A stretch of 44,743 bases of DNA, from NCBI GenBank assembly GCA_003225075.1, contig QIAP01000057.1, forward strand, positions 1-44,743, given 5' to 3'. A program made the translations under genes and the position numbers. The notes below the pieces were generated by a model. The model did no database searches. It saw only the letters and a list, made by a program, of their open reading frames with translations, and was not told where the DNA came from. This stretch comes from Acidobacteriota bacterium (GTDB lineage: Bacteria; Acidobacteriota; Terriglobia; Terriglobales; Acidobacteriaceae). Shown here piece after piece: positions 15,081 to 22,500 of the stretch (positions are counted from its first letter, which is position 1; every line of letters starts with the position of its first letter).

Positions 15081-15540
15081 AGTTACTCAATTCGCGTTTT
15101 TCTTGGCACGAATAATGCCATAAAAATATGCGTAATGCAATCTGGTTCTAACTCACCCAGCCTCCGCGAGCTCGAAAGATAATCATCCCAGGTTCAGACT
15201 CAGTCTGTTGTCGTGTCTTGACCAAGCTTCCGTCGAGCGTCGAACCGCCCGTCCCTTTGAACCGATTTTCTGTCGATGGCAGCGGCTAATGGCTATGATC
15301 GGGGTCGCAAGATTGTTTGTACGCGCGGCGCTAAGGAGAAGACTACGGCCGGCACGAATAAAGGAAGAGGCCGCCACCGGCACGCCAGACAGATGACGGC
15401 CCTCTGGGGGAAGGCTACCGCGGAAAAGTCTAATCCAGATTGTTTTCATCGGTACAAGAAAAGAACAAAGCCAGCGGGTGCCTTTTAGGAGTGTCAGAGA
15501 GCGAATTACGCAAGACGAGCGGTTACGATGGACCATTCCT
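15081..15540. other. No gene recognised
   Basis: Short overlapping frames on both strands are of low quality. The region separates the right att copy from the ABC-F pseudogene, whose missing 5' part was presumably lost here. Confidence 0.5.
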
Positions 15541-16027
15541 GAGCGCCGGAAAGGTCATTTGGGGACACGAGGCCGCGGTCGGGCACTTTGCCCAGGATCA
15601 CAAGGCTTTGATCGAGCCGGGAATGACGGTCTTCGAATGGTTTCATCAATGGGATCCCTCGGCGGCTCACGAAGAGGTTCGCGGCCTGTTAGGACAAATG
15701 CTGTTTCCTCGCGATGATGGTGATAAGCGTACCGACGTTCTTTCCGGCGGCGAGGCGGCTCGGCTACTTTTCTGCAAACTTATGTTGCAGAAACCGAACG
15801 TCCTGGTGCTCGACGAACCCACCAACCATTTGGATCTCGAATCCATCAACGCGCTCAACATCGCCCTGCAGCGTTATCGGGGAACGGTCCTTTTGGTCAC
15901 GCATGATGAGGCTTTGATCGATGAAGTCGCCACTAGAATTTGATACTTCGAGAGCGACCTCCGCATCACCGATTTTAAGGGAGTCTACGAGGAATACCAG
16001 TCAGTTCCGGTCGAATCGATGACCTGA
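15541..16027 (+). pseudogene. C-terminal remnant of an ABC-F ATPase (YbiT-like)
   Basis: The remaining sequence is the second half of the second ABC domain: KVIWGHEAAVGHFAQDH, then the signature LSGGEAARL, Walker B VLVLDEPTNHLDLES and the switch His in LLVTHDEALIDEVATRI. It begins just after where Walker A should be, so the first ABC domain, linker and Walker A are gone. A stop at 15941-15943 falls where Trp is expected (RI-stop-YFE against RIW-x-F-E), a one-base TGG to TGA change. The frame then continues with DFKGVYEEYQ, the normal C-terminal end, to 16027. It is a dead fragment of a cytosolic, ribosome-associated ABC-F protein. Confidence 0.85.
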
Positions 16028-16107
16028 TTCGAGACGAACTACGTCCTCGTCCACGGTTCGCGTAAATGCCATCTTCCCGCACAGACAATTTTGAAAACAC
16101 TAACCCC

Positions 16108-16146
16108 CCTAGGAGGTCATTGCCCAACCTCGCAATACCTCCTAGG
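16108..16146. repeat. Perfect 10-bp inverted repeat at a gene end
   Basis: CCTAGGAGGT (16108-16117) and ACCTCCTAGG (16137-16146) are exact inverted copies around a 19-base loop. Six Ts follow on the right (16151-16156), so a rightward transcript would see a terminator-like structure. The right arm contains the stop codon of the leftward gene 16142-16486. Confidence 0.6.
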
Positions 16147-16486
16147 CGGCTTTTTTCTCCTGCCTCACCCTTGCCCATCGTGCCCTCTGAGCGGCAGCAA
16201 TCTTGCGTCTTGCTGAAAGTGACAGAGTGCGTTTGTGTGAGGCTCCTAGCGCAGCATTCGAGCTCTTATTAGCCCACCAAGCCTTCTTTGCTATGGCGAT
16301 CTTGCGCCGTGCAGCAGCGGACATTACGCGCCGTGGTTTGATTGCGCCGGCGCGAGATGTACTTTTTCCGGAGCGTCCATTCAAACCGTGCAATGCCGCA
16401 ATGGCCGCGTCCAGATGACCCAGTTCCCGCTGGGTTTGGTTCCGTCGAGCTTGTAGATCAATGAGTATCCGTGAAAGATTTGACAT
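16142..16486 (-). CDS. Basic protein with repeated ARRKIAxAxxAxWA motifs
   Basis: 114 residues from ATG 16486, with a GAGGGG ribosome site just upstream. The N-terminal third is a helix (SRILIDLQARRNQTQRELGH). The remainder is very basic and contains the motif twice: SAAARRKIAIAKKAWWA and LSARRKIAAAQRARWAR. This repeated pattern occurs in unnamed bacterial proteins that may bind nucleic acid; that role is a guess from charge and resemblance to nucleoid-protein tails. The stop lies within the inverted repeat at 16108-16146. Confidence 0.65.
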   Translation of the reverse strand: MSNLSRILIDLQARRNQTQRELGHLDAAIAALHGLNGRSGKSTSRAGAIKPRRVMSAAARRKIAIAKKAWWANKSSNAALGASHKRTLSLSARRKIAAAQRARWARVRQEKKAA

Positions 16487-16591
16487 GTGTGCCCCCTCGC
16501 CGTCGCATTGTAGCAAACAGCGCTTGAATCTGGACTAAAACCGCTGCTTTAGTTTCGGGCACGAAGCCGAAAGCGGGCGGGAACATCATTG

Positions 16592-16631
16592 CGTGCGACA
16601 ACCTGGCAGTACGTGCGACAACCTGGCAGTA
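16592..16631. repeat. Two exact tandem copies of a 20-bp unit
   Basis: The unit CGTGCGACAACCTGGCAGTA occurs at 16592-16611 and again immediately at 16612-16631, without a mismatch. It is in the space between the leftward gene starting at 16486 and the terminator at 16674. Meaning unknown. Confidence 0.85.
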
Positions 16632-16673
16632 GAGGTAAAGGCCTGTCTCTTCGTCGGAAGCGGATAAAAGAGC

Positions 16674-16701
16674 ATGGAAGGACGGTTTGCCGTCCTTCCA
16701 T
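16674..16701 (-). terminator. Rho-independent terminator of the DUF892 gene
   Basis: ATGGAAGGACGG and CCGTCCTTCCAT form a perfect 12-bp stem with a TTTG loop. It starts 5 bases after the stop of the leftward gene 16707-17252 and on that strand is followed by GCTCTTTTATCC. Confidence 0.8.
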
Positions 16702-16706
16702 ATATT

Positions 16707-17252
16707 CTAGGCAGCTCTCTTGGTCTTACGTTTGCCTCTGGTTTTAGCTTCGACTTCTTCACCGCCCTCCATTGCCTCAGCGTTGATCTGCTTGGAAAGT
16801 TCAGTCAGCTTCTCGTCGGTCTCTTTCTCTTCCTGCAGGGTCTCGCCCAGCAGTGTGGCATGTTCATTTTCTTCAAGGAGTTCGGCAAAGGCGCAAACGG
16901 TTCCGTAGGCAGCTATTTCGTAATGTTCCACGCGCTGAGCGGCCGAAATTAGAGCAGCGTCCATCACGGCGCCCTCGAAGTCTTCGTCCATAATCTCAGA
17001 GCCTTCCTTTATCAGCCCCTCCATGCCTGCACATTTCTTGCCTTTGGGGTTTTCGCCCAGCATTTCGAACACTTGCTCGAGACGCTGCACATGCCCTCTG
17101 GTCTGCTCCAGGTGCTCCTCGAAGCCTTGTCGTAATTCGTCCGAGGAAGCGGCTTTCGCCATTTTCGGAAGTGCTTTCACGAGCTGGTTTTCGGCGCTGT
17201 ACAAGTCTTTTAGGTTATCTACGTAGAGTTCCTGCAATGAATTAGTGGTCAT
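16707..17252 (-). CDS. Ferritin-like DUF892 protein (YciE/YciF family)
   Basis: 181 residues from ATG 17252 (MTTNSLQELYVDNLKDLYSA), with GGAGAG six bases upstream; the longer frame to 17378 lacks family-like sequence. The four-helix bundle contains repeated carboxylate/His positions: YSAENQLVKALPKM, EEHLEQTRGHVQRLEQVFE, AALISAAQRVEHYEIAAYG and AELLEENEHATLLGETLQEE. The C-terminal tail is Lys/Arg-rich (KTRGKRKTKRAA), common in soil homologues. Members are stress-induced putative di-iron proteins; activity is unproven. It is a single gene with its own terminator. Confidence 0.9.
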   Translation of the reverse strand: MTTNSLQELYVDNLKDLYSAENQLVKALPKMAKAASSDELRQGFEEHLEQTRGHVQRLEQVFEMLGENPKGKKCAGMEGLIKEGSEIMDEDFEGAVMDAALISAAQRVEHYEIAAYGTVCAFAELLEENEHATLLGETLQEEKETDEKLTELSKQINAEAMEGGEEVEAKTRGKRKTKRAA

Positions 17253-17460
17253 TTGTCTCTCCAATGGTAGGTATTTAGCCTTGCAGCCCCCGTTTGATGC
17301 TCTTCGTATAGACGGAGTGGCCCGACTGTTTTCACTATCCAGGCATACGTGCAGAGCGAGGACGGATTTAGGTGTCACCGGTTGTGAGGGGGGTTTCCAA
17401 ATAGGGATTCGGGACGAACGAGGGGTCTTATCACCCTTATCGCTAGAGACTTATGACCAC

Positions 17461-17488
17461 TTGTGGACTTCCGCCGGTTTGCTACACT
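17461..17488 (+). promoter_or_regulatory. Sigma-70-like promoter in front of a possible small RNA
   Basis: TTGTGG (17461-17466), 16 bases, then TACACT (17483-17488). Transcription from about 17495 would run into the strong terminator at 17543-17572, giving an RNA of about 80 bases with no good reading frame. The wider gap 17253-17615 contains no gene. Confidence 0.4.
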
Positions 17489-17542
17489 CCCCGTCTCTTC
17501 ACTCCTGTAAAGGCTTCTTGGTGTAAGGAAGAAGCTGATACG

Positions 17543-17572
17543 AAAAAAGCCCGCCAACCAGCGGGCTTTTTT
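17543..17572. terminator. Bidirectional rho-independent terminator
   Basis: AAAAAAGCCCGC (17543-17554) pairs exactly with GCGGGCTTTTTT (17561-17572) around CAACCA. It can end the leftward transcription around 17616-18422 only if read from the left side of that gene, which fits since that gene stops at 17616, and also any rightward transcript from 17488. Confidence 0.85.
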
Positions 17573-17615
17573 CTTGAGAAGGTAAATCTCACATTTCCGA
17601 AACTGAAACCCGCTC

Positions 17616-18422
17616 TCAGTAAGCCGCTTCCAAACGCAATGGTTGGTCCAGCTTAAAACGCAGCGTAGTTTCGGCCGGCACATGAACGGCTTTGCCTCTG
17701 GTCAGGATTTCTGTTCCCGCGCCGGCGGCGGCGCCGGCAACCGCACCAATAGCTGCGCCCTTTCCATGCCCCGCAATCGCGCCAATCAGGGTGCCCAGAA
17801 CTGCGCCCCCTCCAACCATCTCGGCGGTACGGCGATTCGCGCCAATCCCCTCAGAGCCCTTTTGTTCCAAGTCCTGGGTGTTGACCATGTACCGCCGGCC
17901 GCCAACTTTTACAGATTGAAGGTCGAGAGTAACCTCTGACCCTCCGGTCATGCCCCCGCCGGAAACTTTTCGAATCACCAGCTCAGCCTCTGAGCCCTTC
18001 GGAATCACGACTTGTCCCGAACTATTCACCACGTTTTGGGCCACATCGGCCGAAAAAACCTGGCCCTCGGTAGCGGTCTTAGAGTCAATCTCCTGGTTAG
18101 TTAGAACTGCAAGCTCAGTGCCCACAGGAAGAACCACCGATCTCTGCGAGCTCTGAGTAGGAGTGGCGGAGCGATTCCGCGGGGGAGCGGGAGCGGTCGC
18201 CGCAGCCTTCTCGCCGAAATCGAGTGACTGCACGCTGGACAAGGGATAGTGGTGAAGCGTGCGTCCTTCCTTGAAGGTAATCGTACGGGACGTAGCGCCC
18301 AGAAAAACACCGCTGTGCTTCGTACCATCCTTCACAGTCAGAGTGTCGGTCGCGAAAGTAAATCCGCAAAACAACAAAAGAACGCAGAACATACACGTCG
18401 GTAATACCCTTCTGCTCATCAT
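17616..18422 (-). CDS. Exported protein with glycine-zipper segment
   Basis: 268 residues from ATG 18422. The leader (CMFCVLLLFCGFTFA) is followed by a short beta domain (TLTVKDGTKHSGVFLGATSR) and a Pro/Ser linker. A domain starting LPVGTELAVLTNQEIDSKTA and containing VIPKGSEAELVIRKV resembles the exported, TrbI/VirB10-like beta fold seen in Acidobacteria envelope proteins. Near the C-terminus is a glycine zipper (GGGAVLGTLIGAIAGHGKGA, then AIGAVAGAAAGAG) that may insert in a membrane. The end returns to beta structure (VPAETTLRFKLDQPL). The function is likely structural in the envelope. It is transcribed alone and ends next to the terminator at 17543. Confidence 0.8.
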   Translation of the reverse strand: MMSRRVLPTCMFCVLLLFCGFTFATDTLTVKDGTKHSGVFLGATSRTITFKEGRTLHHYPLSSVQSLDFGEKAAATAPAPPRNRSATPTQSSQRSVVLPVGTELAVLTNQEIDSKTATEGQVFSADVAQNVVNSSGQVVIPKGSEAELVIRKVSGGGMTGGSEVTLDLQSVKVGGRRYMVNTQDLEQKGSEGIGANRRTAEMVGGGAVLGTLIGAIAGHGKGAAIGAVAGAAAGAGTEILTRGKAVHVPAETTLRFKLDQPLRLEAAY

Positions 18423-18568
18423 CGGCGTTGCCTCCTGAGTCTGCGGTTACATGCTGGTCGGGTGCCACTCGTTTGCGTACACCAATCGACTTGTCAGCCA
18501 AATAGTCACTCCCGCTCTCGATTAACTCGATTGTAAGCTCCATTTATTTGAATGAGATGAGGAGAATA

Positions 18569-18724
18569 ATGGAAAAATCAGACGTATGTTCGAGTTGCGC
18601 GGGCAAGGGTCACCTTCCCTACGCGACCTACAGTCACGGCGACATCACCACGGTTTGTCCTACGTGCAAGGGGATAGGTACGCAGCCCCCGGAGAACGCT
18701 TCGGGCCACACCCGAGCTGGATAA
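18569..18724 (+). CDS. Small zinc-knuckle protein with two CxxCxGxG motifs (51 aa)
   Basis: ATG 18569 follows GAGGAGA by six bases and opens a 51-codon frame. It holds exactly two knuckles of the DnaJ central-domain type, CSSCAGKG (from C7) and CPTCKGIG (from C30), separated by 19 residues, with a short polar tail. In DnaJ two such pairs bind one zinc ion, so this could be a stand-alone zinc ribbon that binds unfolded protein or a partner. No J domain is nearby. It is divergent from the exported glycine-zipper protein and overlaps no other good frame. It is easily missed because of its size. Confidence 0.7.
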   Translation: MEKSDVCSSCAGKGHLPYATYSHGDITTVCPTCKGIGTQPPENASGHTRAG

Positions 18725-18737
18725 GACACTTTATAGT

Positions 18738-18782
18738 TTCAGGCAAGCTTGCTTCAGGCAAGTTTGCTTCAGGCAATCTTGC
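18738..18782. repeat. Three tandem 15-bp units at the end of a glycosyltransferase gene
   Basis: Units TTCAGGCAAGCTTGC, TTCAGGCAAGTTTGC and TTCAGGCAATCTTGC lie head to tail. The stop codon of the leftward glycosyltransferase (18769-18771) is in the third unit, so the array probably grew from the gene's own 3' end. Confidence 0.85.
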
Positions 18783-19806
18783 GCGCGTCACCCGGCTTGA
18801 GAACCTCCTGGTAAAGCGCTGCATACTGCCCGACCATGCGTGCCAGCGAAAAGTTTTCCTCAACATACTGGCGGACAGCGCGAGGTTTAAGGTCGATCGT
18901 GGTGACGTGCTTGGCCATATCCACCACAGAGCGGCACACATATCCAGAAACTCCGTCGCGGACAACCTCCGCTACCGATCCCCCCGGAAAGGCCAGTACC
19001 GGAGTGCCACACGCCATGGCTTCCACCATCACCAGACCAAATGGTTCATTCCATTTGATCGGAAACAACATAGCTAAGGAGTTTCCCAATAGTTCATTCT
19101 TGGCTTTCAAGTCTGCCAGCCCAACATACTCGATGAACTTGCCGTCAAGTTCGGGCTTAATCTTCGCTTTGAAATAGTCGCGATAGATCGGCTGAATGTC
19201 ACCGGCAATTTTCAGCGCGATCCCTACTCGCTTGGCAACGTCGATTGCCACATGGGTTCCTTTTATGGGTGCAATCCGGCCGATGAAGCTCAAGTATTGC
19301 TGCTTGTGCTCCCGTAATTGATATAGCGAGAGATCGATTCCATGGTGGATGGTGCGGATTCGCGGCAACGACTCCTGCCGGCGTTGAAATTCGCTGATGC
19401 CCACGTAATAAAGCTCGGGATAGTGAGAATAGAATTCGCTGAGCTTGGGGTCGTGCGGACCATGTAGGGTAAATACGATTGGAACATTGGTGAAACGTGA
19501 GCAGGGAATGCCTTGAGGGCTTTGCAAGTGGATCACATCGCAAGTTTCGGCGGCGTCTCGGATGGCCCAGGCCGAGTGATCCATATCCTTAATGAAGGCA
19601 TGCTGGACAGCTTTGATCGGCCACTCCGGCTTCTCATAAAGCCAGCGACGATCCACATTCACCGTGGACTCCCCGATTGTATACACGACGACAGGTACCC
19701 CGGCTTTCTGAAGCCCTTCGGCGAGCTGGGCCACGAAAAGCTCGGTACCTCCATAATCTTTTGGTGGGACGGTAATGAAAGGTGGAGCGATTAAGGCGAC
19801 TTTCAT
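18769..19806 (-). CDS. Family 4 glycosyltransferase (GT-B fold)
   Basis: 345 residues from ATG 19806 (MKVALIAPPFITVPPKDYGG), preceded by GGAGG. The N-terminal Rossmann domain has the acceptor-side GGTELFVAQLAEGL. The C-terminal nucleotide-sugar domain has LSFIGRIAPIKGTHVAIDV, the GT4 EPFGLVMVEAMACGTPVLAF motif with the E-x7-E pair, and GGSVAEVV. It is somewhat short for the family (usually 360-400), with the C-terminal helix trimmed. It probably transfers a sugar from a nucleotide donor to a cell-surface glycan or small acceptor in the cytosol; the substrate is unknown. It is a single gene between CsbD and the small zinc-knuckle gene. Confidence 0.9.
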   Translation of the reverse strand: MKVALIAPPFITVPPKDYGGTELFVAQLAEGLQKAGVPVVVYTIGESTVNVDRRWLYEKPEWPIKAVQHAFIKDMDHSAWAIRDAAETCDVIHLQSPQGIPCSRFTNVPIVFTLHGPHDPKLSEFYSHYPELYYVGISEFQRRQESLPRIRTIHHGIDLSLYQLREHKQQYLSFIGRIAPIKGTHVAIDVAKRVGIALKIAGDIQPIYRDYFKAKIKPELDGKFIEYVGLADLKAKNELLGNSLAMLFPIKWNEPFGLVMVEAMACGTPVLAFPGGSVAEVVRDGVSGYVCRSVVDMAKHVTTIDLKPRAVRQYVEENFSLARMVGQYAALYQEVLKPGDARKIA

Positions 19807-19906
19807 TGAGGAGGTGGCGATGATCTAATCTAGAGTCGAACGATACAGCGGTTCGCGGTCGGGGAAACCGCCATGGAAAGGCGGCTTCCCCGCTGCTGAA
19901 TACGTT

Positions 19907-20146
19907 CTACTGGTTAACGGCGCGGTCCCGCCTGCGGTCAGCCTCTGGCGCTTCCGCCTCGGGATCGTTGGTGCTGGGCTTCTTTACTGCGTCTTTCACC
20001 TTGCCCCAAGCGTTCTGCACCTTGCCTTCCACTTGTTTCTTCGTACCGTCCGCCTGGGCGCTTTTGTCACCGGTCCACTCGCCCACTTGCCGTTCAGCAC
20101 GTCCGGCGATGTCCTTAACTTTGCCTTTCACTTCATCTTTGTCCAT
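19907..20146 (-). CDS. CsbD family stress protein
   Basis: 79 residues from ATG 20146, with a strong AAGGAGG site upstream. The sequence MDKDEVKGKVKDIAGRAERQ followed by VGEWTGDKSAQADG and KKQVEGKVQNAWGKVKDAVK is the typical CsbD repeat pattern of amphipathic, highly charged segments. The C-terminal 20 residues are acidic then basic. CsbD proteins are small, hydrophilic and stress-induced (sigma-B dependent in Bacillus); the mechanism is unknown. It stands alone. A G/C-rich imperfect hairpin lies about 15-45 bases beyond its stop. Confidence 0.9.
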   Translation of the reverse strand: MDKDEVKGKVKDIAGRAERQVGEWTGDKSAQADGTKKQVEGKVQNAWGKVKDAVKKPSTNDPEAEAPEADRRRDRAVNQ

Positions 20147-20323
20147 GAGGCCTCCTTCTATGCGTTAGGAATGCATCAACGCCAAAAGCTACTTGCACCC
20201 GAACTGTACTGGAGCGCAACAAGCGCGAACATCGGGGACACCTTGTAGTTTCAGGGCGGAAAATAGCGTAGGTACTTAGTATTACCTGCCACAGCAAGAT
20301 ACGAGACAGGGGCTAGTGACGTT

Positions 20324-20635
20324 TTACGATTCCGGCAATATCTGGTAGCGGTCAAACTCTACTCCCATGCCGAACTTTCCTTCCGCCATGCTTTCCAAAC
20401 GCACTACTTTGCCGGAGCACCACACTCGTATCACTTGAGCATGCGTCACATGCGAGGGTACGGTGAGGATAAACTGAACATCCCACCCCTCGGCAATCAA
20501 ATGATCGGTGTACAAGTACGCGCCGCCTTTAGACATGTCTCTGCTGATTGCACTAAACGAATCTTTCGCCGATGAAACCGACACGATCTCCTGCACGGGA
20601 AAGCGTTGCGTCCGGCGGCGGTCTGAATCCAGCAT
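20324..20635 (-). CDS. PilZ domain protein
   Basis: 103 residues. RRTQR near residue 7 (RxxxR) and DMSKGG near residue 33 (D-x-S-x-x-G) are the c-di-GMP contacts. The remaining beta strands (GWDVQFILTVPSHV, IRVWCSGKVVRLE, KFGMGVEFDRY) complete the barrel, so the whole protein is one PilZ domain. It is transcribed leftward on its own. It is distinct from the PilZ protein in the tRNA-Gln element, with different length and loops. Confidence 0.85.
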   Translation of the reverse strand: MLDSDRRRTQRFPVQEIVSVSSAKDSFSAISRDMSKGGAYLYTDHLIAEGWDVQFILTVPSHVTHAQVIRVWCSGKVVRLESMAEGKFGMGVEFDRYQILPES

Positions 20636-20801
20636 TGCGGGCTTACGGCCTTGGATGATGGTTTATGGGTTTGCGTCAACTGTATCTGCAATCTTCTTTG
20701 CACTAGGACCCGCCGACAGCGAAACCCTGTTCCTTTGTGATCAACGCAATTTCACTTGAATTGACACATCCTCTGCTTCATTTTCGCCATCGAAGTAGCA
20801 G

Positions 20802-20990
20802 ATGTATGAACCTATGAAATCTGTCGCGGGATTGATATATTTCGGCGCTTTAATGCTCGCAACTGCTGTACTGGTTCGAATATTGGCGTTGCGAGCGGCT
20901 CACCAACGCAAACAAGTTTCAGATTTGCCCCAGGATGAGATTCAGCAAGGTGAAGCCATCGAGCTCGAAAAAGTACGCAAAGTAGCCTGA
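20802..20990 (+). CDS. Small single-span membrane protein
   Basis: 62 residues from ATG 20802 (an internal ATG at residue 5 is possible). One hydrophobic segment (AGLIYFGALMLATAVLVRIL) is followed by a charged cytoplasmic-type tail (DEIQQGEAIELEKVRKV). No family is known to me. The ribosome site is weak. A hairpin at 21018-21034 follows the stop by 27 bases, which supports a transcription unit. Confidence 0.4.
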   Translation: MYEPMKSVAGLIYFGALMLATAVLVRILALRAAHQRKQVSDLPQDEIQQGEAIELEKVRKVA

Positions 20991-21017
20991 ACGGGGTTCG
21001 TGTCCACTGGATCAAGG

Positions 21018-21034
21018 CTCGGCATTCTGCCGAG
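21018..21034. terminator. Hairpin between convergent genes
   Basis: CTCGGCA and TGCCGAG form a 7-bp stem with a TTC loop, between the small plus-strand gene and lemA. It lacks a T-run, so termination is possible but weakly supported. Confidence 0.35.
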
Positions 21035-21110
21035 AGGCCACTCCTACCTGTCCAATCAGATCCCGTTACCCATTGATGGTCACCAAGTGATCGTCACCAA
21101 TTGATTCGGG

Positions 21111-21710
21111 CTACTTCGCCGGCACAGCCTGCGGAGCTGGTGTCGAGAAGTTCACCTTAGGCACCTGCCGCGAACCCTCCGATGCTGCAAAATAGGCTTC
21201 ATTCGGTTTGAAGCCTGCCCAACCCGCAAAAATGTTGTGGGGAAACTGCTGGATATAAGTGTTGTAGTCCTGCAAGGTGTCGTTATAGCGCTTGCGTTCG
21301 ACAGCAATACGGTTCTCGGTTCCCGCCAGTTCGTCCTGTAATCGCAGGAAGTTTTCATTGGACTTCAACTGCGGGTAGTTTTCTACGATCGCCAGCAGCC
21401 GGCCGAGGGCGCCATCCAGTTGCTGATTGGCCGCGATCTTCTCTGAGGGGGTGCCGGCGGAGAGCAGCGCAGACCGCGCCTTGGCGATATCTCCAAAAAC
21501 TGTCTGCTCCTGCTTGGCGTAGCCTTTTACAGTTTCCACCAGGTTGGGAATCAGATCGGCGCGGCGCTGCAGCACGACATCCACCTGCGACCAGGCGGCC
21601 TTCACCGCCTCGTTTTTTTGGACCAGCGTGTTGCGTACGCTGACGTACTGTCCAAAGGCCATTAACGCAATCAGCACCAGGACAATGATGAAAATTAATC
21701 CTTTACTCAT
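21111..21710 (-). CDS. lemA: LemA family protein
   Basis: 199 residues. One N-terminal membrane helix (GLIFIIVLVLIALMAFGQYV) is followed by the LemA helical domain: NTLVQKNEAVKAAWSQVDVV, QRRADLIPNLVETVKGYAKQE, ARSALL, LGRLLAIVENYPQLKSNENF and NRIAVERKRYNDTLQDYNTY, all hallmark segments. The C-terminus ends in a short Pro/Ala tail. The bulk would face the periplasm or cytoplasm on a single anchor. LemA genes commonly neighbour TPM-domain genes, as here (22501-23265), with a nucleotidyltransferase-like gene inserted between. The role is unproven, probably in envelope homeostasis. Confidence 0.95.
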   Translation of the reverse strand: MSKGLIFIIVLVLIALMAFGQYVSVRNTLVQKNEAVKAAWSQVDVVLQRRADLIPNLVETVKGYAKQEQTVFGDIAKARSALLSAGTPSEKIAANQQLDGALGRLLAIVENYPQLKSNENFLRLQDELAGTENRIAVERKRYNDTLQDYNTYIQQFPHNIFAGWAGFKPNEAYFAASEGSRQVPKVNFSTPAPQAVPAK

Positions 21711-21740
21711 GGTGTCTCCTGAAAACAGAATGTGCGACGA

Positions 21741-22490
21741 TCATGAACCGCGCGGCTCGGCAGAATCCAGCATTCTATCCACTGCCACCGTTACCTGCTC
21801 AACTGCTGCTAAGTAGTGAGAAGCGATGTTCCTGACATCCAGTTTTTTGGGATCAACTTTGTGTTCGCGGACGTCCAGTGCTTGCTCAAAGACCGATCCG
21901 TCGAATCCCAGACGGGCAGCCAGCTTCTTGACAGCTTCGCGCTTGTTATCTGGAGCCGAGTCCCCTTGCGCGATCAGGGTGTGACGGAAGAGTGTGGCAA
22001 AAGTAGGGAGTGCGTGAAGCAGCACGTCCCACGTCCCATTGCGATTTCCCGCTGCCAGCAGCAGGCGCTGGCGCAGCAAAATCAGCTTTTCCCGTAACTC
22101 GTACTCAAGTTGTGCATGGTGCAAATGCATAGGAATCTGTAGCGATTTAAGGACGTCTTCGCCCAGCAGTACCCGATGATGCTCCTGAATGTCCATCAGT
22201 TCGATGGCAAACACGTCGGCGGAACGCCTGATTTCCTCGTGACTCATTAAAAGTGGCGCGCGCTGCTTCTGCCGGTTCCACCACTCGATTGCGGGCGCCA
22301 TAGCTTCCAGTGACGCATAGGAAAGCTCGCGCAGAATGCAAAGCAGGTTCAGGTCGGAGTACTCAGGATGAAAATCGCCCGACGCGGCCGAACCGTAGAG
22401 GATCACGCTCTCCAGATTTGAGCCTGCCGCTTTTTGCAGGCGGCCGACGAAATCGTTGATCTGTTTTTCTGGAACCATTCGCGTCCTCAC
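21741..22490 (-). CDS. Nucleotidyltransferase-fold protein with altered catalytic motif
   Basis: 249 residues. The N-terminal 100 residues show the polymerase-beta-type nucleotidyltransferase motif GSAASGDFHPEYSDLNLL near residue 32. The first catalytic carboxylate is in place, but the second of the usual S-D-x-D is Asn here (SDLNLL), so metal catalysis may be weakened or lost. The C-terminal half is all-helical (LEYELREKLILLRQRLLLAA, YLAAVEQVTVAVDRMLD) and could be a HEPN-like or substrate domain. It sits between the TPM gene (10-base gap) and lemA (30-base gap) on the same strand, so it belongs to their operon. Confidence 0.8.
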   Translation of the reverse strand: MRTRMVPEKQINDFVGRLQKAAGSNLESVILYGSAASGDFHPEYSDLNLLCILRELSYASLEAMAPAIEWWNRQKQRAPLLMSHEEIRRSADVFAIELMDIQEHHRVLLGEDVLKSLQIPMHLHHAQLEYELREKLILLRQRLLLAAGNRNGTWDVLLHALPTFATLFRHTLIAQGDSAPDNKREAVKKLAARLGFDGSVFEQALDVREHKVDPKKLDVRNIASHYLAAVEQVTVAVDRMLDSAEPRGS

Positions 22491-22500
22491 TAGCCTTCAG

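Noticed and set aside
15183-15536. Minus-strand 117-codon frame between the att scar and the ABC-F remnant
   Set aside because: No protein-like pattern and no ribosome site.
16592-16631. CRISPR-like repeat
   Set aside because: Only two adjacent copies with no spacer between them.
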